From Gloeophyllum trabeum ATCC 11539 (Eukaryota > Basidiomycota > Agaricomycetes > Gloeophyllales > Gloeophyllaceae), in NCBI RefSeq assembly GCF_000344685.1, contig NW_006920410.1, positions 2,006,608 to 2,070,607 on the forward strand: 64,000 bases of DNA. The letters run 5' to 3'. The translations under genes were made by a program, and so were the position numbers. A model generated the notes under the pieces. That model did not search any database. It had not been told where the DNA came from and was given only the letters and a program-made list of their open reading frames with translations. Positions 12,055-24,485 of this stretch are shown here, piece by piece (positions within the stretch are counted from its first letter, which is position 1; every line of letters starts with the position of its first letter).

Positions 12055-13925
12055 TCACTGCTGGGAGAAATTGAAACCACCTTGGGGCGCGTTGACGTCG
12101 GAGTGGAACTGTGGTAAGAATATGAGCAAAGGGATTCACACTCAGATGCGAACAGACTCACAGCAAACGCGCCGGAAGAATCCACATTAGTGCTGCTGAT
12201 TCCTGCGTCCTCATCCTCATCGGGGAAGTACTTGTCCATAATATTGAATGCTTTCTTGTAGATCTCCAAGTTGTCATGCTGCTGCAAGTTGTGGATAGTG
12301 ACCATGCCACCCGCTTCTTCAACATATAGTGCATATTGGTTGACCGCACCCGGGCCGGCCGCTTGTTTGTCCATTTCTCCAACCTTTAAGATGTTGTCAA
12401 GACCGTCCAAAGCAACCTGGATTATCTTGTTATCCATCATAGTGAGTAGGTCGCAAAGGGGCTTGATGCATCCTTGTGCTACGAGATAACGAATCTGGGC
12501 GGGTTCCTGGAGACCACCAGAAGTAGCATTCGAAATGGCCCAGCAGGCTTCCTTCCTTGTCTTAAAGTCGGCATGCTGCAAGATATTGATCAAAGGAGGT
12601 ATGATGTTGGCGTCAATCACTGCTTGGATTTGGTGAGGCGATCCGGCGGTGATGTTCGAGATAGTCCAGCATGCTTCTTTCCTGATACCCTCTTTGGGAG
12701 AAGACAGCAAAGAAAGCAATGCAGGTAAAGCGCCAGACGCAATCACTACCTGGGTCTGCAAGTCGTCGCCAGTGACAATGTTCCCGATGGACCGCAATGC
12801 CGGGGTTTGCACGGATGTCGACGGGTGCATAAGCAAATCCACAAGCCGCCTGCAGACTCCGGACTCGATGACGGCCTGTATCTTGTCATTTGAACCGTCC
12901 GACAGATAGGAGATCGCCCAACACGCGTCGATCAATATCTCATCGTCCAACGAATAGATCAGTTTGGTGAGAACAGTCAGTGCAGGAGAGATCTGGTGAA
13001 GGAGGGCTTTAGTAGGACATATGTCATAAATTGCACGAAATCATACCAGTTCCCAATCAGGCTGGGGCGACTTTCCTCTGCAGAAGTTGCTCAGGGTCCA
13101 AGTAGCATTCCTCAGCATGCTGAGCTTATGATTTTCGCTGAGAAGAGTTAACAATGGCCTGAGAGCTCCCTGCTGTAGCACGTAGTCTCGGCATTGTGGA
13201 CTGTCTCCAGCAATGTTACCCAATGCCCAAACCGCCTGCTCCCGCACGTCGAGGACCGGAGAAGACAGCAAGTTGATGAACTCAGGTACGGCGTTCGCGT
13301 TGATGACGACTTGCGTGTGTTCGGCAGTACCAGAGGCGATGTTCGTCAGGGCCCACGCAGCCTCGAACTAAAGTACGCTTTAGACTATTGAAACGCGGAA
13401 GGAATGGAACAAAGAAGCTCACCTGCAGCAACGAGTGGTTTCCACGCAAAAACTCGACGAAGCGGGGTACAACGCCGCACGCGATAACCTTCTCGATGGG
13501 CGGATTCTTTTCTTTGGAAAGAAGCTTGCGAAACTTAGTGGTCGCATCGAGCTGACGGTCAGGATCGTCTGAAAACACGCCGGCAATCATTTCCTCCGCC
13601 AGCTGTGAGACAGTATCCGTGTCAGTGGCACAGTATTGATACAGTCGACAAAGAGCGCATACAGGAGGATCCCACGTTCCGGACTGGACTTCCTCATCGG
13701 AATCAGCCATCGACTCAGGGAGGAAGTTTCTCCTCTTCGAGATGTTTTCCTCCCTCTTTTGCCGCCTGATCTCCACTTGCTGCTCCTCTCGACGACGCCG
13801 GAGGTCATCAGGCTTCAACACGCCCTTGCTTTTAAAATCTACGCGTAAACAGTTGTATAAGCAAGGACGCAGTACGGGAAGATACAAGGCTGCTCACCTC
13901 TTCTGCGACGTTCAATCGATTCCAT
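12055..13925 (-). CDS. SRP1: Importin subunit alpha (karyopherin alpha, SRP1/Kap60)
   Basis: The N-terminal exon (MESIERRRR, start at 13925) joins [20 protein letters not shown] to form the basic importin-beta-binding domain (residues 1 to about 50). It is followed by tandem armadillo repeats with the conserved Trp/Asn ladder ([49 protein letters not shown]). The acidic C-terminus ([10 protein letters not shown]) ends in FNFSQQ after a last intron at about 12110-12170. The protein binds classical nuclear localisation signals in the cytoplasm and is carried through the pore by importin beta. The ladder residues that bind NLS peptides are intact where visible. Upstream and downstream genes are on the same strand but have their own promoters. 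Confidence 0.96.
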
Positions 13926-14275
13926 CGTGAAAAAAGATCGTTATAGTGGAGGGCAGGATCAAGTGGTGAGACGCGTTCAGAGCAAAGATTGACGCGGGCA
14001 AGCACAGGCAAGCAGTCACAAGTTATCACCAATGTCACGTCACACAATGCCACAGTCGGCTGCGCCACAAACTTTGCGCGGCACTACAAGAGCTGCCACT
14101 GGCTTGTCATTACGAGCAACACCGGCATTGGTGAGTGAATTCGTAATCCGCCCCAGTCTCAGAGAGACGGAGAGGACCATACGAATGGATGGCACAGAGA
14201 CTTTTATTCGTGTCGTATGAGTACATGTCCGAGTCTATGGAAACTCCTCATCATAGCCAAATAATTCAAGGATTT
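13926..14275. other. Intergenic / importin promoter
   Basis: About 350 bp between the importin start and the stop of the next minus-strand gene. No supported gene. Confidence 0.5.
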
Positions 14276-15347
14276 ATAAGCCTCCTTGGTTTACCCTCGA
14301 GGAATCCAAGAATATTGTCCACGGTATCCCCCCAGAAAGCCTACCGCCCGCCGCGAGTGAGATATCACATACATGAGTCACTGTGTACTAACCTCGTACA
14401 TTGTGTCGCTCACATATCCTGTATGCGGGGTCAGCGTCACGTTTTCCAGTGTTCTTAAAGGATGATCTTGTGGTAGAGGCTCAACCTCATACACATCCAG
14501 CCCGGCTCCCGCAATTTTGCGCTGTTGGAGTACCCTGACCAATGCAACTTCGTCGACCAGAGGACCCCGCGACGTATTGATGAAGAATGCCGTTGGCTTC
14601 ATCGATTGAAGATCTGATTCTGTGACCAAATGACGAGTTGCGTCAGATAGGACCATGTGGACGGAGACAACATCGCTCTGGCGGAAGAGCTCTTCTTTGG
14701 ACGCAACGAATTCGACACCAGCTTGGGCTGCACGCTCTGGCGTTAGGTGAGGAGACCAGCCAATCACCCTCATCTCGAAGGCCTTGGCAATCTGCAAGGC
14801 GGAATAAAACACCCTTCAGGCCGCTGAGGTGGATCAGGCTCACCTTCGCAGTTGCGGAGCCAAGTCTCCCTACTCCTACCAAGCCGAGGGTTCTTCCAGC
14901 CAATCCTAGCGGAATGTAAGACTGCCACTGCCTCGCTTGTTTCTTGATATTGGCATCTTCCTGGACGAGGTATCTGGCACTCGCCAGTATCAACGTCCAT
15001 ATGTGTTCGAGTGTGGAGTTCCCCTTTCCTGACGTGCCGGATACTAGTATGCTCTTAGATCTCGCGTGCCCAACGTCGATCGCGGCATTGAACGGGCCAG
15101 TGGTAGCGATAAGCTTAAGGTCGGGTAGTCTATCAAGGAGACTTGCAGGAAATCTTGTCCTTTCCCTCATTGCGCAAATCACCTGGTAGGGTTCAAGTCG
15201 CCGCACCAGATCATCCTCGCTGCTTAGAGTGTCTCTGTATACGTCGATGATACAGCGACCTTGGACAGGGCTCCAATCGGCGCTGGTCAAACTGACATTC
15301 TGATAATCGTCGAGAATAGCGACACGGATCTCAGGAGCCTGTGACAT
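14276..15347 (-). CDS. D-isomer-specific 2-hydroxyacid dehydrogenase
   Basis: Roughly 340 residues in three or more exons. The N-terminal catalytic domain begins RVAILDDYQNVSL. The NAD-binding Rossmann motif is GRTLGLVGVGRLGSA (about residues 157-171), followed after an intron by VIGWSPHLTPERA. The catalytic Arg is in NTSRGPLVDE, the Glu in LDVYEVEPLP and the His in LTPHTGYVSDTMYE. The last exon reads FWGDTVDNILGFLEG and ends RRLINP. It should reduce or oxidise a 2-keto/2-hydroxy acid with NAD(P). The family includes phosphoglycerate, glyoxylate and formate dehydrogenases. The sequence resembles the fungal group often labelled D-3-phosphoglycerate dehydrogenase-like, but lacks the ACT domain of SerA, so the substrate is open. 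Confidence 0.9.
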
Positions 15348-15621
15348 CGTCTCTACTAAGCAACCTTCAGTTATGATGTTGGCGAAGAAGCCTGAAATAT
15401 CAGAGTGAACTCACGACGCCAGTCACTAATGTGGGATCCGTCAGTGATGAGAGCTGTAGGGATGAAGGCAGATGTCATTTATCAGCATTGAATGTCTCCT
15501 TCCTCTCTCGATACTTATGGATAAGCTCAGACGACGACATCGGTTCTCACGCATAATAGAGAGAATATTCGATTTGTATGAGTCTGACTGCAACAAAACA
15601 ATTACGAAGAATATAACGTGA

Positions 15622-18600
15622 CTACGCGTCGTTGTCAAAAGGATACTAGAATAACAACAGTGTGAGCGGCAGGGCAAGAATGCACGACGAAGCGTTGCGC
15701 TTACCTCGAAGGATTCCGGAGGGTCCGCCTCCGGAGCATTCTCGTCCAAAGCAATGTGTGGTCCAGATGGTTCCGAGGCGACATTTGCATTTCCATTGGG
15801 CACAGGTTCCGCCGGTGCAGCCGCAGCCTGCTGTGGTATCTGCGTCTCCAGCTCGATGAATTCCTCTGGCTGATCTGGATGCCGGTCGACAAGTATCAAG
15901 ATCCCTCCCCCACCTGCATATCTCTCCGAAGCAAGGGCCGGAAGACTCGATGCTGCTCTCGAGCCCGCACCCTTACCCTTCAGACTCGTAGTAGATTTTG
16001 TCGAGACAGGTCGTACTGGCTGATAGCGGCCATCAGGCGGGAACGATATATATGCCAGCTGTGCCGGCGTTACTCGAGAGAAGTTAGACAGTTCCTCCGA
16101 CGTTGGCTCATTCTTCTTCGCCTTCCCTTTACCATCCTGTGCGCCGTCTGCGAGATCCGATAGTGAGCCTGCGATCGGGGAGATATCGCCCTGTCCTGCC
16201 GTCGAAGTTGATGGCTCGTCTGCTTTCATTTCGATGTCCATTTCCTTTTTAGGTTCCAGCTTCTCATCCTGAGCCTTTCGCTTTTCCCGTGCCTTGACTT
16301 TCGCTGTAGTGGAAAGGACGGCTGCAGCAACCTTAGTTGGCGCTTCTTTCTTCGGCGGTTTTGTGGGAGGAGGATAGGCGAACAGGCTCGGTCGAGCATT
16401 GGAAATGAAAGTGAATTTGGGTGGCTGTTGGCCAGTCAGAACATCTCCCACTCATCGATGGACAGAACATACCTTCAGTGCCCCATTGAGACCTATGATA
16501 CCTGTAGGCTCGAATGCCAGGCAAGCGGCGTGTGCCAGAGGGAACCAGTACCAGAACTGACAGAACAAGACCATACCGACAATGGCACTGGTATTCCTCG
16601 TCCCAGCCCGACTCTGCAGACTGATGGTGGTATTCCTTCCGCCAGCGTCGATAAAGCCTTGGCCAAGCGCGGCACCAAACCGAGCCATAGGATCCTCGTG
16701 CTTATCACCAATGATCTTGCTATACATCGCGCGTGTCGATGAGATCGAAGGTGATGAAGCCTCCGACTGCTCGACTAGGACCATGCCAAGAGAGATGAGG
16801 GCGCCTTGCCGGACAAAGTCGACACTATCCTTGGTCATCGGTTCTAATATGTCCACTGCATCCTGGATAACGAGGCGTTACAAGATCAGTACCAACGTCT
16901 CTACGCGAGAATATCGAGCTCTTACCTGTAAGCCTGTCCCTGCACATGCAATCCCGAGGGCTAATGTCGCACCACACCGGACGTGAGGGTTATAACTCTC
17001 GCTCAGAAGCTGGACAATCCTGGGTACTTGCGACGGGTTCTTGTATAATAGGAATGCCAAGGATGTGACAGCCGCCCTTCTGACATCATCGGACGTATCG
17101 GAGACGGCAATATGGAGGAGTCTCCGAACTGCATCGTTGTTGGATGTACCAGCATACGCCAAAGCCAGAGTGTATACTCCACCATACCGCAAGATAGGAT
17201 CCTGTGGGCCATGAATATACGCGCAAGACAACCCACATGTTCTCCACTCACCTTCTCTTCCAGGAGAGTCTTCACCATATCATCGGCCTCCTCTTGCCGC
17301 CCGTAGTAGATGAACGCCAACCCAATAGCAAGACCACGAATGATCTTCTCGTGCTGCGTCTCCCTCGCGTACGTCAGCATCTCCTGCGCTGACTGACCGT
17401 CCGCACTGCCCAGCATGACCAGACCCATCGCAAAGCCAGCAGCCTCGCCAGCCACTGCCGAGTCCGTGAACAGCGTCTGCTTCAGGTCATCGTATGCCTC
17501 CGAGTTCTTGCCACCCATCGCTGCAATACCAAGACCAAGAGCAGCACCATGCTGTACGACTTCGCCCTGCGCAGCCTTCAGGGCGTCCCGTAAGTACCCT
17601 TCCACCTGGCGCCCGCACCCAGCATTGATGAGACCCAGAGCGTATAAGGCACCACCCTCCGAGTATGCTGCGCCAGGGATAGTGCTTTCTCCAGCGCTCT
17701 GAGAGGGAAGGTAAGGCCCGAGGATGGTCATGCCCTGCTCGTAGTACCCCTTGTGGATCACTCCGAGGGCAGCCGTGGCAGAGAACTTGGCCCAGTTTGA
17801 CGCCAGGCCCAGCCAGTCCAGGTTCTCGCGCAGGAAGATGTCCGACGTCGTACCAGCGTGCATGAATGCGTTCGAGAAGGTAAGTGCGCTGTGGAAGATT
17901 GATGAACGACCTTCTAACGCATCCTGTGCGAGGCCTCAAAGTAAGTATACGGGCATACACGAAGAGATGATAACATACCTTCGTGTTCTTGAGAATGAGC
18001 AAGTCCACTTTATTATTGCGCTTGAGGAATTCTAAGTACAACTTGACAGATTCCTGCCCGCTGAGGATTTTCCGCAAATTGTCGTAGATTTCCTTCTCTT
18101 TCGAACCCTGGGTGAAAGGTATTGTCAGCCATGACCGCCCAGCAGCGCGAGAAGACGACATACCTCAGCAGGATCCGGTAAGCCACTCCGTATGTTTTCG
18201 AGGAAATCCAGGGAGCCACCCTCGGCCAGATCGAACGCGAGCTGGTATGCCAAGAGCGTTTCCTTCGGCACAAGAGAGGTCAAGAGGGGCAAGGCTTTCG
18301 AGGAATCGCTGAGGGTGACGAGGAGACGGGTCAAGGGGTGAATGTCGGATGATTTTGAATCTGTAGACGGTCGAGGAAATAAGGGGAGGAGGAAGTTCAG
18401 AACTTGGTCGCGGTACGACAAGGACACGCCGGTGTCCAGGACGGCGTCCATAGCGTAAGAGAGAAGGGAAGTGTCATGCGTGCGTTCGTATATCGTGGAG
18501 ATAACATCCAGGCGACGTGATTCCAGAGCAATACCGATTGCCTGAGCGGAAGCAGCCGTTAATTCAGCAATATCCCGCGGTGGGAGGTACGAACCTGCTT

Positions 18601-19173
18601 ATATTCGCCCTCGTCTATACACCGCTTGAAGATACTCTCAATGATGGTATTTAAACGGGGGTCAAGCTTGTCAGATGAGCCAGCTTGTTGTTCTGCCCGT
18701 GCTTGGATGTAGCGGTCGATAGCCTTGGCTGAGAAAGGTGACCAGTGAGCACATACCTATACCAAAAGCACGGACCACTCACAAACAAGGGTCTCGACAT
18801 ACTCCTCTGACTGTCTTGACTGAGTCTCCGCCTCGAACGCGCTCCCAGCACCGAGCGCAAAAGACAGAGCTTCGTCATACTCTCCCAGGTAGTAGTACAC
18901 CTTACTCGCCAAGAGCGCTGCAGCGTCGCGCGCATCCTTGGGGAGCTCCTCGCTTTCATAGAGAGACTCACTACAAACAGCCTTCCACGTCAGTGCTAAT
19001 CCCACTCATAAATCACGTAGCACGCACATGAGCGCAATGTCCTCCGAGATCTCAGCCCAGAACTCCGTCACGAGCGCATTCAGCGACTTGAGCGCGTGCT
19101 GCTTGAACACCGGGTCGGGCTCGGACAGCAGCGCGAGGACACCCGCCGCGGAGGATTGTTGTCGGGCCACCAT
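15622..19173 (-). CDS. RPN2: 26S proteasome regulatory subunit Rpn2 (PSMD1)
   Basis: A large multi-exon gene starting [20 protein letters not shown]. An N-terminal helical rod (about 19,170-18,000) is followed by the toroid of proteasome/cyclosome repeats ([88 protein letters not shown]). Then comes a charged Lys/Glu-rich insert ([18 protein letters not shown]) and the C-terminal domain, which ends ESFEYPFDNDA after a final intron (acceptor just before TATCCT at 15,645). Rpn2 is the scaffold in the base of the 19S particle that binds Rpn1, Rpn13 and the ATPase ring. Its start lies 220 bp from the divergent COX6A start. Confidence 0.96.
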
Positions 19174-19393
19174 TTCGCACAAGCAGCAGGACCAGAAACG
19201 CGTAGAATACGGCCTCCGCGCAAAGGGAGTTTATAACGCTAATGCACTCGACGCGTCACCCCTTGTGGCTGGACTGCCTTTTCCAGCTGGACTTCCCACG
19301 ACCCCGTTTTCAGCGCGCGCACCGGCCTGCTCCGTACCTGTCCCGTCGTCACTGCTAAACTAAACCACTGTAACTCAGGCGTTGCATTTCGAT
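19174..19393. promoter_or_regulatory. Shared divergent promoter region of Rpn2 and COX6A
   Basis: The two start codons are separated by 220 bp and point away from each other, so one compact interval must supply both promoters. I cannot assign a specific binding site with confidence. Confidence 0.5.
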
Positions 19394-20025
19394 GTCTGCT
19401 GCCCTCGCCCGTTACGCTACGCGTTCGCTGTTTCGCTCGGCTGCCCGCGCGCGCGGGTACGCCACCGTCGAGGTCCAGCCGACACAGGAGTGGATCGCGA
19501 AGCGCGAGGCCGTCAGGCATCACGCTGAAGGTGCGGTATTTATGCACGAGAAGGTGCGGTAACTCATCCGGATGTGCAGAGACTACCCAGCTCTGGAGAA
19601 GGGTCAGGTGTGCACACTTTCGTCGACTGTTGTATATGCAATGACTTATGAGTCGTTGTAGCTACTTCATCTGCGCCCCCGGAAGTTCGTGATAGTCTGA
19701 AGTCTGTATGCATGGACGGGAGATACTGATGGTCTCCCCCTCCCCCTCACAGTCATCGTAACCGCCATCTGGGTCCGTAACGTCGAGGCTGAGCATGAGG
19801 CGCATGAGGAGCACCTCAAGGAGGAGCACGGCGGCGAGCTCCCCGAACCTCCTGCGTACGACTACATGAACAAGCGCGTGAAGCCCTTCCCTTGGGGAAA
19901 CAACACTCTTTTCTTCAACCCCAAGGTTTGTAAGATATCTTACATCGACTGCTAGCTATGCTGATTGCTGGGCCCCCGCGGCTTTGTAGAAGAACAAGGA
20001 CATGAACCAGGCTGCTGAGGAATAG
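19394..20025 (+). CDS. COX13: Cytochrome c oxidase subunit 6A (COX13), mitochondrial
   Basis: Starts MSALARYATRSLFRSAARAR, a typical basic, Arg/Ser/Ala-rich presequence. Short exons follow: ETTQLWRRVS, a micro-exon-like piece YFICAPG, then IIVTAIWVRNVEAEHEAHEE, which forms the single transmembrane helix and its exit. The next part reads PEPPAYDYMNKRVKPFPWG and TLFFNPK, the conserved COX6A C-terminal signature, and after a last intron the protein ends KNKDMNQAAEE. It is a nuclear-encoded subunit of complex IV in the inner membrane. Codon use is strongly GC3-biased, as expected for a highly expressed gene. Confidence 0.93.
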
Positions 20026-20416
20026 ATGCGGTATTCTACTGTGACTGTTGTGTTCCCCAATAAAATCCATTGATGAAATCGTTGCCGTCCTGAGCGTCTC
20101 CCAACTCGCAAGCTACGCGAGCCCCCTCACTCATTCAAAGTGTGCCATACAGGCCAGAAGGTCCAGATCCATGACCTGGACGGCACCTAGATTTTATGCA
20201 CAGCGCCCAGCCGGAAGTCGACGTTCATCGTGACGCATTCCATGCAATATGTGCATCGCTATGTATTGTCATTATATGCGGGTACGTGCGTATAATCAAA
20301 CTATTAGATGCCTGAAGATCGAAAGTCCTACAGATACAGATATAAATGATCTCCTCATTTACGGGAGCGGGAAACCGGAACGAGCGAATATGGGAAACAC
20401 CCTGGTGACGGTGCGA
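20026..20416. other. Intergenic between convergent genes
   Basis: About 390 bp between the stops of COX6A (plus) and P1 (minus). No supported gene. Confidence 0.5.
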
Positions 20417-21046
20417 TCACCAAATAACGCAGGCACCTGCAGCGATGCCCCCAGCTACGGTGACGAGGCCCGTGAGCAACTGTGTGGACATGGTCCAAGC
20501 TTTCACGTCCAAAGCTGCGCTGGACGAACTAAAGGCTTTCGATCAGTTACAGCTGGATACACGGGATACCACGCTACTCACGTTGCACTTTGGTATACAG
20601 ATGCGATGTCGCCGGTAGCGACTGTCCATACTGAGCCAAGTGTAGACGTGACTTTGCCGTATTCACTGGGAGCCAAGGTGATGGCAGCACCACCGGCGGA
20701 AGTAACAATGGTGTATGCATGGCCACCAGCGGCTGGAAGGAAAACATGAGTAAGGTAAGCACGCCATAGCGAGAGAATGTGGGACGTACATGTTACGGTC
20801 TCGAACACGCCATTGCCGATGCTCGTAAAGTCTCCGGCGAGCGAAGTTGCTCCCGAGGCGATAGTGCCAGCAAGGGACGTTGCATCGGAAACGACAGAAT
20901 CGATGTACGAGCCGGCTGGGAAGCGGGCATCAGCGACCGAACATGTCAAGGTGCAGTAGATGCTCACCTTGACGCTCCTCGAGTACTGCAGCGCTCGCCC
21001 CGACGACGGCAATGGCGGTGAGAAGGAAAGACTTGACGGCGACCAT
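20417..21046 (-). CDS. Small secreted, membrane-anchored protein P1 (paralogue of P2)
   Basis: No known family name is recognised. The first exon encodes a signal peptide (MVAVKSFLLTAIAVVGASAA) followed by VLEERQ. The next exon has two 11-residue repeat units (SLAGTIASGAT, SLAGDFTSIGN) leading into GVFETVTC. The third exon has a Gly/Ala/Thr-rich module (AYTIVTSAGGAAITLAPSE), and the last ends in a hydrophobic helix (LLTGLVTVAGGIAAGACVIW), which fits a GPI-attachment signal or a tail anchor. The same exon order is found in P2 at 24,486-25,378. It is likely a cell-wall or surface protein (inference). It is divergent from GT-A, with 667 bp between starts. The 20,250-20,750 open frames on the other strand are shadows. 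Confidence 0.75.
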
Positions 21047-21713
21047 GATGAGGAAAAAAGGTTGAAAGTGGGTGGATCAGACGGGGAGGGTCAAGAGGGA
21101 AACGGGGGTGGGGAGCACAATTTATCTAATCGGGTACGCGGGAGGCATGGTGATCGGGGCGGAGTGCGCAGGCGGCTGTGCAGATACGCGTGACGTCACG
21201 CGGCCATGCAGCACGCCACCAAAACCTGGTGTTTCGCTCCAGGTCGCACTGCTGCTGATGCATGATGCATCGCGGGGTCGTTGCTTGGAGCGTAGTACAA
21301 GACCGACAAGTTGACTAGGAGAATGTAGAACGTATCGTGCAGTATCACGTCTATAGTGGACTTGTGCTCCTAACCTGAGAGCAACACAGCTTTGCGAAGT
21401 TTTGGCACAGCCGTCCACGACTTGTCAGCACTTGTGAAAAATGCAAATGTAGGAGTACAGTCCCTCCGAGGCCAATTGATGCGCAGTCGATGTCCGGCAT
21501 AGAGCATGGTTTGTGGAAAGCATCCGGTCCGCGACGTGCAAAGCGGACGCGACTTGGGAGTTGGAGGCAGTTGGGCAGTGTACAGCCGCTTGACACGGCG
21601 TTTCTTTGCAACATACGACTTGCCGTAATTTTCGTCTATAGGCAAAGTCTCACCGTCTGCTGGCAACTTCTGTCCTTCGATGCAACATTTACAATAGTCG
21701 CCAGTGTTCCAGT
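21047..21713. promoter_or_regulatory. Divergent promoter region between P1 and GT-A
   Basis: A 667-bp interval between two outward-pointing start codons. It contains no supported gene and must hold both promoters. Co-regulation of P1 and GT-A is possible but not shown. Confidence 0.4.
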
Positions 21714-24218
21714 ATGCCGTCCATCTCCATTCCCCCGCCCCGCATGAGCATCCGTCTTGGCGACCGCGCGCGTCCTTCGAATGGCCTCCCAATATACTCC
21801 AACTCAGCCGTAGAGGAGAAACGGCGACGGCACGGTACTGCGCCTCTGTTCATCATTAGATCTGTCCCTATACCTGGCGTTTCGACGCGTAGACTCAGGA
21901 TACCCGTCCTAAATCCCCTTCGACTGCAGCAGTGCAACTTACCCCGACCGCTACATAGACCCTGGCTGGTCCTGTCTTGCTTAGCCCTATTCCTAATTAT
22001 ATTGACTATATTCCCGACATCGCGGCGCCGGTGGGATCTCGAAGAGAAGCAGAGACAGTGGAAAGATGCTTCCCCGTTCGCGTCCACAACCCTAGTGTTC
22101 AAGCGGGAGGACTTGAAGCGCATATGGGGGTGGGAGATACAGAGCGGTCATTATCCGAGCGGCCACAAACGTGAGTGCCCAGCCTCGTATCTAACTTCCG
22201 TCTTATGCTGACCACCTGAAGTTCCAAAGGAACTTGACTTCCTCACCACGCCCGTCAACCCGGCGTACCCTCCAAACTTCAAAAAGGCGGACTGGGCCAA
22301 GCCCGACCGATTCCGCTCACCCGTCATCGTCAACACAAAAGGTATCGGTCCCAACCGCAATTATGTGGACGTGCAGGCTCGATTCCCCGACGTCGGATAC
22401 CCACCGCGACCAATACCGGGCAGTATCGCCGACCTGGATGTGATCATGGCGCACTGCGATTTCTCAGAGAACAAGGTGCGCATATAATCTACGGGAAACG
22501 CATGTTCGAACTTACACTCCGTCCCGCAGTACGTCCGCGACTGCCTGGAAGTGCTCCGCATCGGCGCAGGACTGGACAACCAGGCTAGATTACGAAGGGG
22601 AAACATCGACGAATGGAAATATATTTATGTAGAAGAAGGCAACGTGCATTGGGATCTGAACATAACCGAGCCACCGCACATGGGCAAGGACGCCGTCATC
22701 TCCTCGGAGCGGAACCCTTCCGCAGAACTGAGTAAAAAGCGGGGCGTCGACTGGGAACCCCGTCCGAACCTGCGCCCCGCACCGAAATACGAGCCCTACC
22801 ATACCCTCTCCTCCCCCTGCGACCCCGAGAACCCGCGCGTCTTCCACATGTTCTGGGCCGGCGACTTCACCGACAAGCCCTACATGTCCCTCCTCTCCTT
22901 CCTCTTCACGCAGAACCTCGGGCTGCACCTCCCAGAAACGCACACGGAGACGCACGTCTGCCGCCCCCAGTTGTGGATGTGGATCAACCCCGGGCCCGCG
23001 GCGTCCGTGCCCAACGAGCACGCGCGGCGCGACATGTTCGACAAGCTGCGCGCGAACCCGTGGTCCGCGCCGTTCCTGCACCCGCGCTTCCGCGACGCGA
23101 TCCAGTTCAAGATGTGGAATACGACGGAGCAGCTCGACGCGGTGCCCGAGCTCAGGGATGACTGGCGCGCGCGGCGCGACTCGCTGTTCAACTCGGGCGG
23201 GCATGTGTACAACGTGCCCATCGAGGAGCAGCAGCAACCGTTCAGCCATGAGGACGGCGCAGAGGGGGAGGAAAGCGAAGGGGACGCGGCTGGGAAAGAA
23301 AAAGAGAAGGAGAAGCAGCGTAAGAAGGACATGAAGGACCGCGTGGGGTCCCAGTCCCCCGAGGAAAAGGATGGGCTGTCAACCATCCTCTCGGATATGG
23401 CGCGCTTCGTGCTCTGCCATCGGTTCGGGGGCATATACCTTGACGCAGACACTATCCTGCTCCGAGACTGGGAGGAGCTCTGGGGATGGCACGGTGCCTT
23501 TGCGTACCGCTGGTCGCGATTGAAAAAGTACAATACGGCCGTGCTCAAGATGGGAAAGGGCTCGGCGCTGGGCACCTTCCTCCTGAGGACGGCGGTGAAG
23601 AACGGCTTTGATTTCCACCCGATGACGATATCGGATTATACCAAGGACGCTTATCTAGAGGAGCTGCTGTTGCGTCTGCCTGATGCATTATTCGACTCCG
23701 CGTGGCTGAACACTGAGAACTATCAAAATGAGCGACCGCCACAGCCATATTTCGAGAGGTAAGGTGCAACATGCGCGATCGGGTCCGCCGTGTTGATGTT
23801 CGATGATGCAGCTTCCGAGATTTCTTCTCTACACCACAACAGCAGAATGCTCAACCGGGTGCTGTCGGCTTTCACGGTTTCTTCAAGGGTGCCTATTCAT
23901 ACCACTACCATGGAAGTGACTTCTGGTCAGTGAACTTTGTGATTGGTCTCCTGCGTTGTCGTTAACTCACCATCATTTATCAGGTCCTGGCCTTTCGACC
24001 CTGCTCGAAACTGGCCAGACCTCGGCCCTCGCTTTGATTCATCAGAGAGGGCCGCACGGTCGTCTGCCGCAGTAGCTAAACATTTCGAAGAGGACAGGGA
24101 GGATATGGTGTCCGATGACAAGCGGGACTTGGACTGGAGCACAGTCATCCTGAGGACGTTCGAGGCCTACATTCGCGGCGAGCGGCCGAATATGTACGGA
24201 GAGTGGTTGACGTGGTAG
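21714..24218 (+). CDS. GT32-like type II membrane glycosyltransferase, GT-A
   Basis: The first exon gives a cytosolic tail, then one transmembrane anchor (WLVLSCLALFLIILTIF), then FKREDLKRIWGWEIQSGHYP. The catalytic part is in the long exon 22,551-23,762: VFHMFWAGDFTDKPYMSLL, the CRPQLWMWINPGPAASVP region and the nucleotide-sugar/metal site RFGGIYLDADTILLRDW with the DxD motif. Two further exons end in RGERPNMYGEWLTW. An acidic, Lys/Glu-rich insert of about 55 residues (23,225-23,370) interrupts the domain just before the DxD strand. Golgi location and transfer of a hexose to a glycan are inferred from the family (PF04488-type sugar-binding region). Codon third positions in the long exon are very GC-rich, unlike paralogue GT-B. 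Intron positions match GT-B. Confidence 0.85.
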
Positions 24219-24485
24219 GCTGGCGTACCACGATGGACTATTAGGGTTTGATGCACTCACGGACTATCAATGCAACGCACGGACGCTCGTAGACGTCGTA
24301 TATAGTACTCTAATCACCGGCAGTCACATCGGAAGGAGCAATACAGTATATAGTATTACATAGCATCTACATACATAGTTCTAACGGTCATCTATGAGGC
24401 ATTTCACTCGTCGAGGGGCCGAGAAAACAAGATGGTGTACAGCTGACAGGGTCTGGTGCGTCGAAGGTGTTTGTCCAGACTGAAT
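24219..24485. other. Short intergenic between convergent genes GT-A and P2
   Basis: 267 bp holding both 3' ends. An AT-rich stretch at 24,295-24,375 is suited to 3'-end formation. No gene. Confidence 0.45.

Noticed and set aside
20249..20749. 166-aa plus-strand frame
   Set aside because: Antisense to the C-terminal exons of P1, whose family resemblance to P2 decides the strand.
22590..23575. Long minus-strand open frames (219 and 231 aa) opposite GT-A
   Set aside because: They are antisense to a conserved coding exon and stay open only because of its GC-rich third positions; low-complexity Arg/Val/Leu composition, no family.
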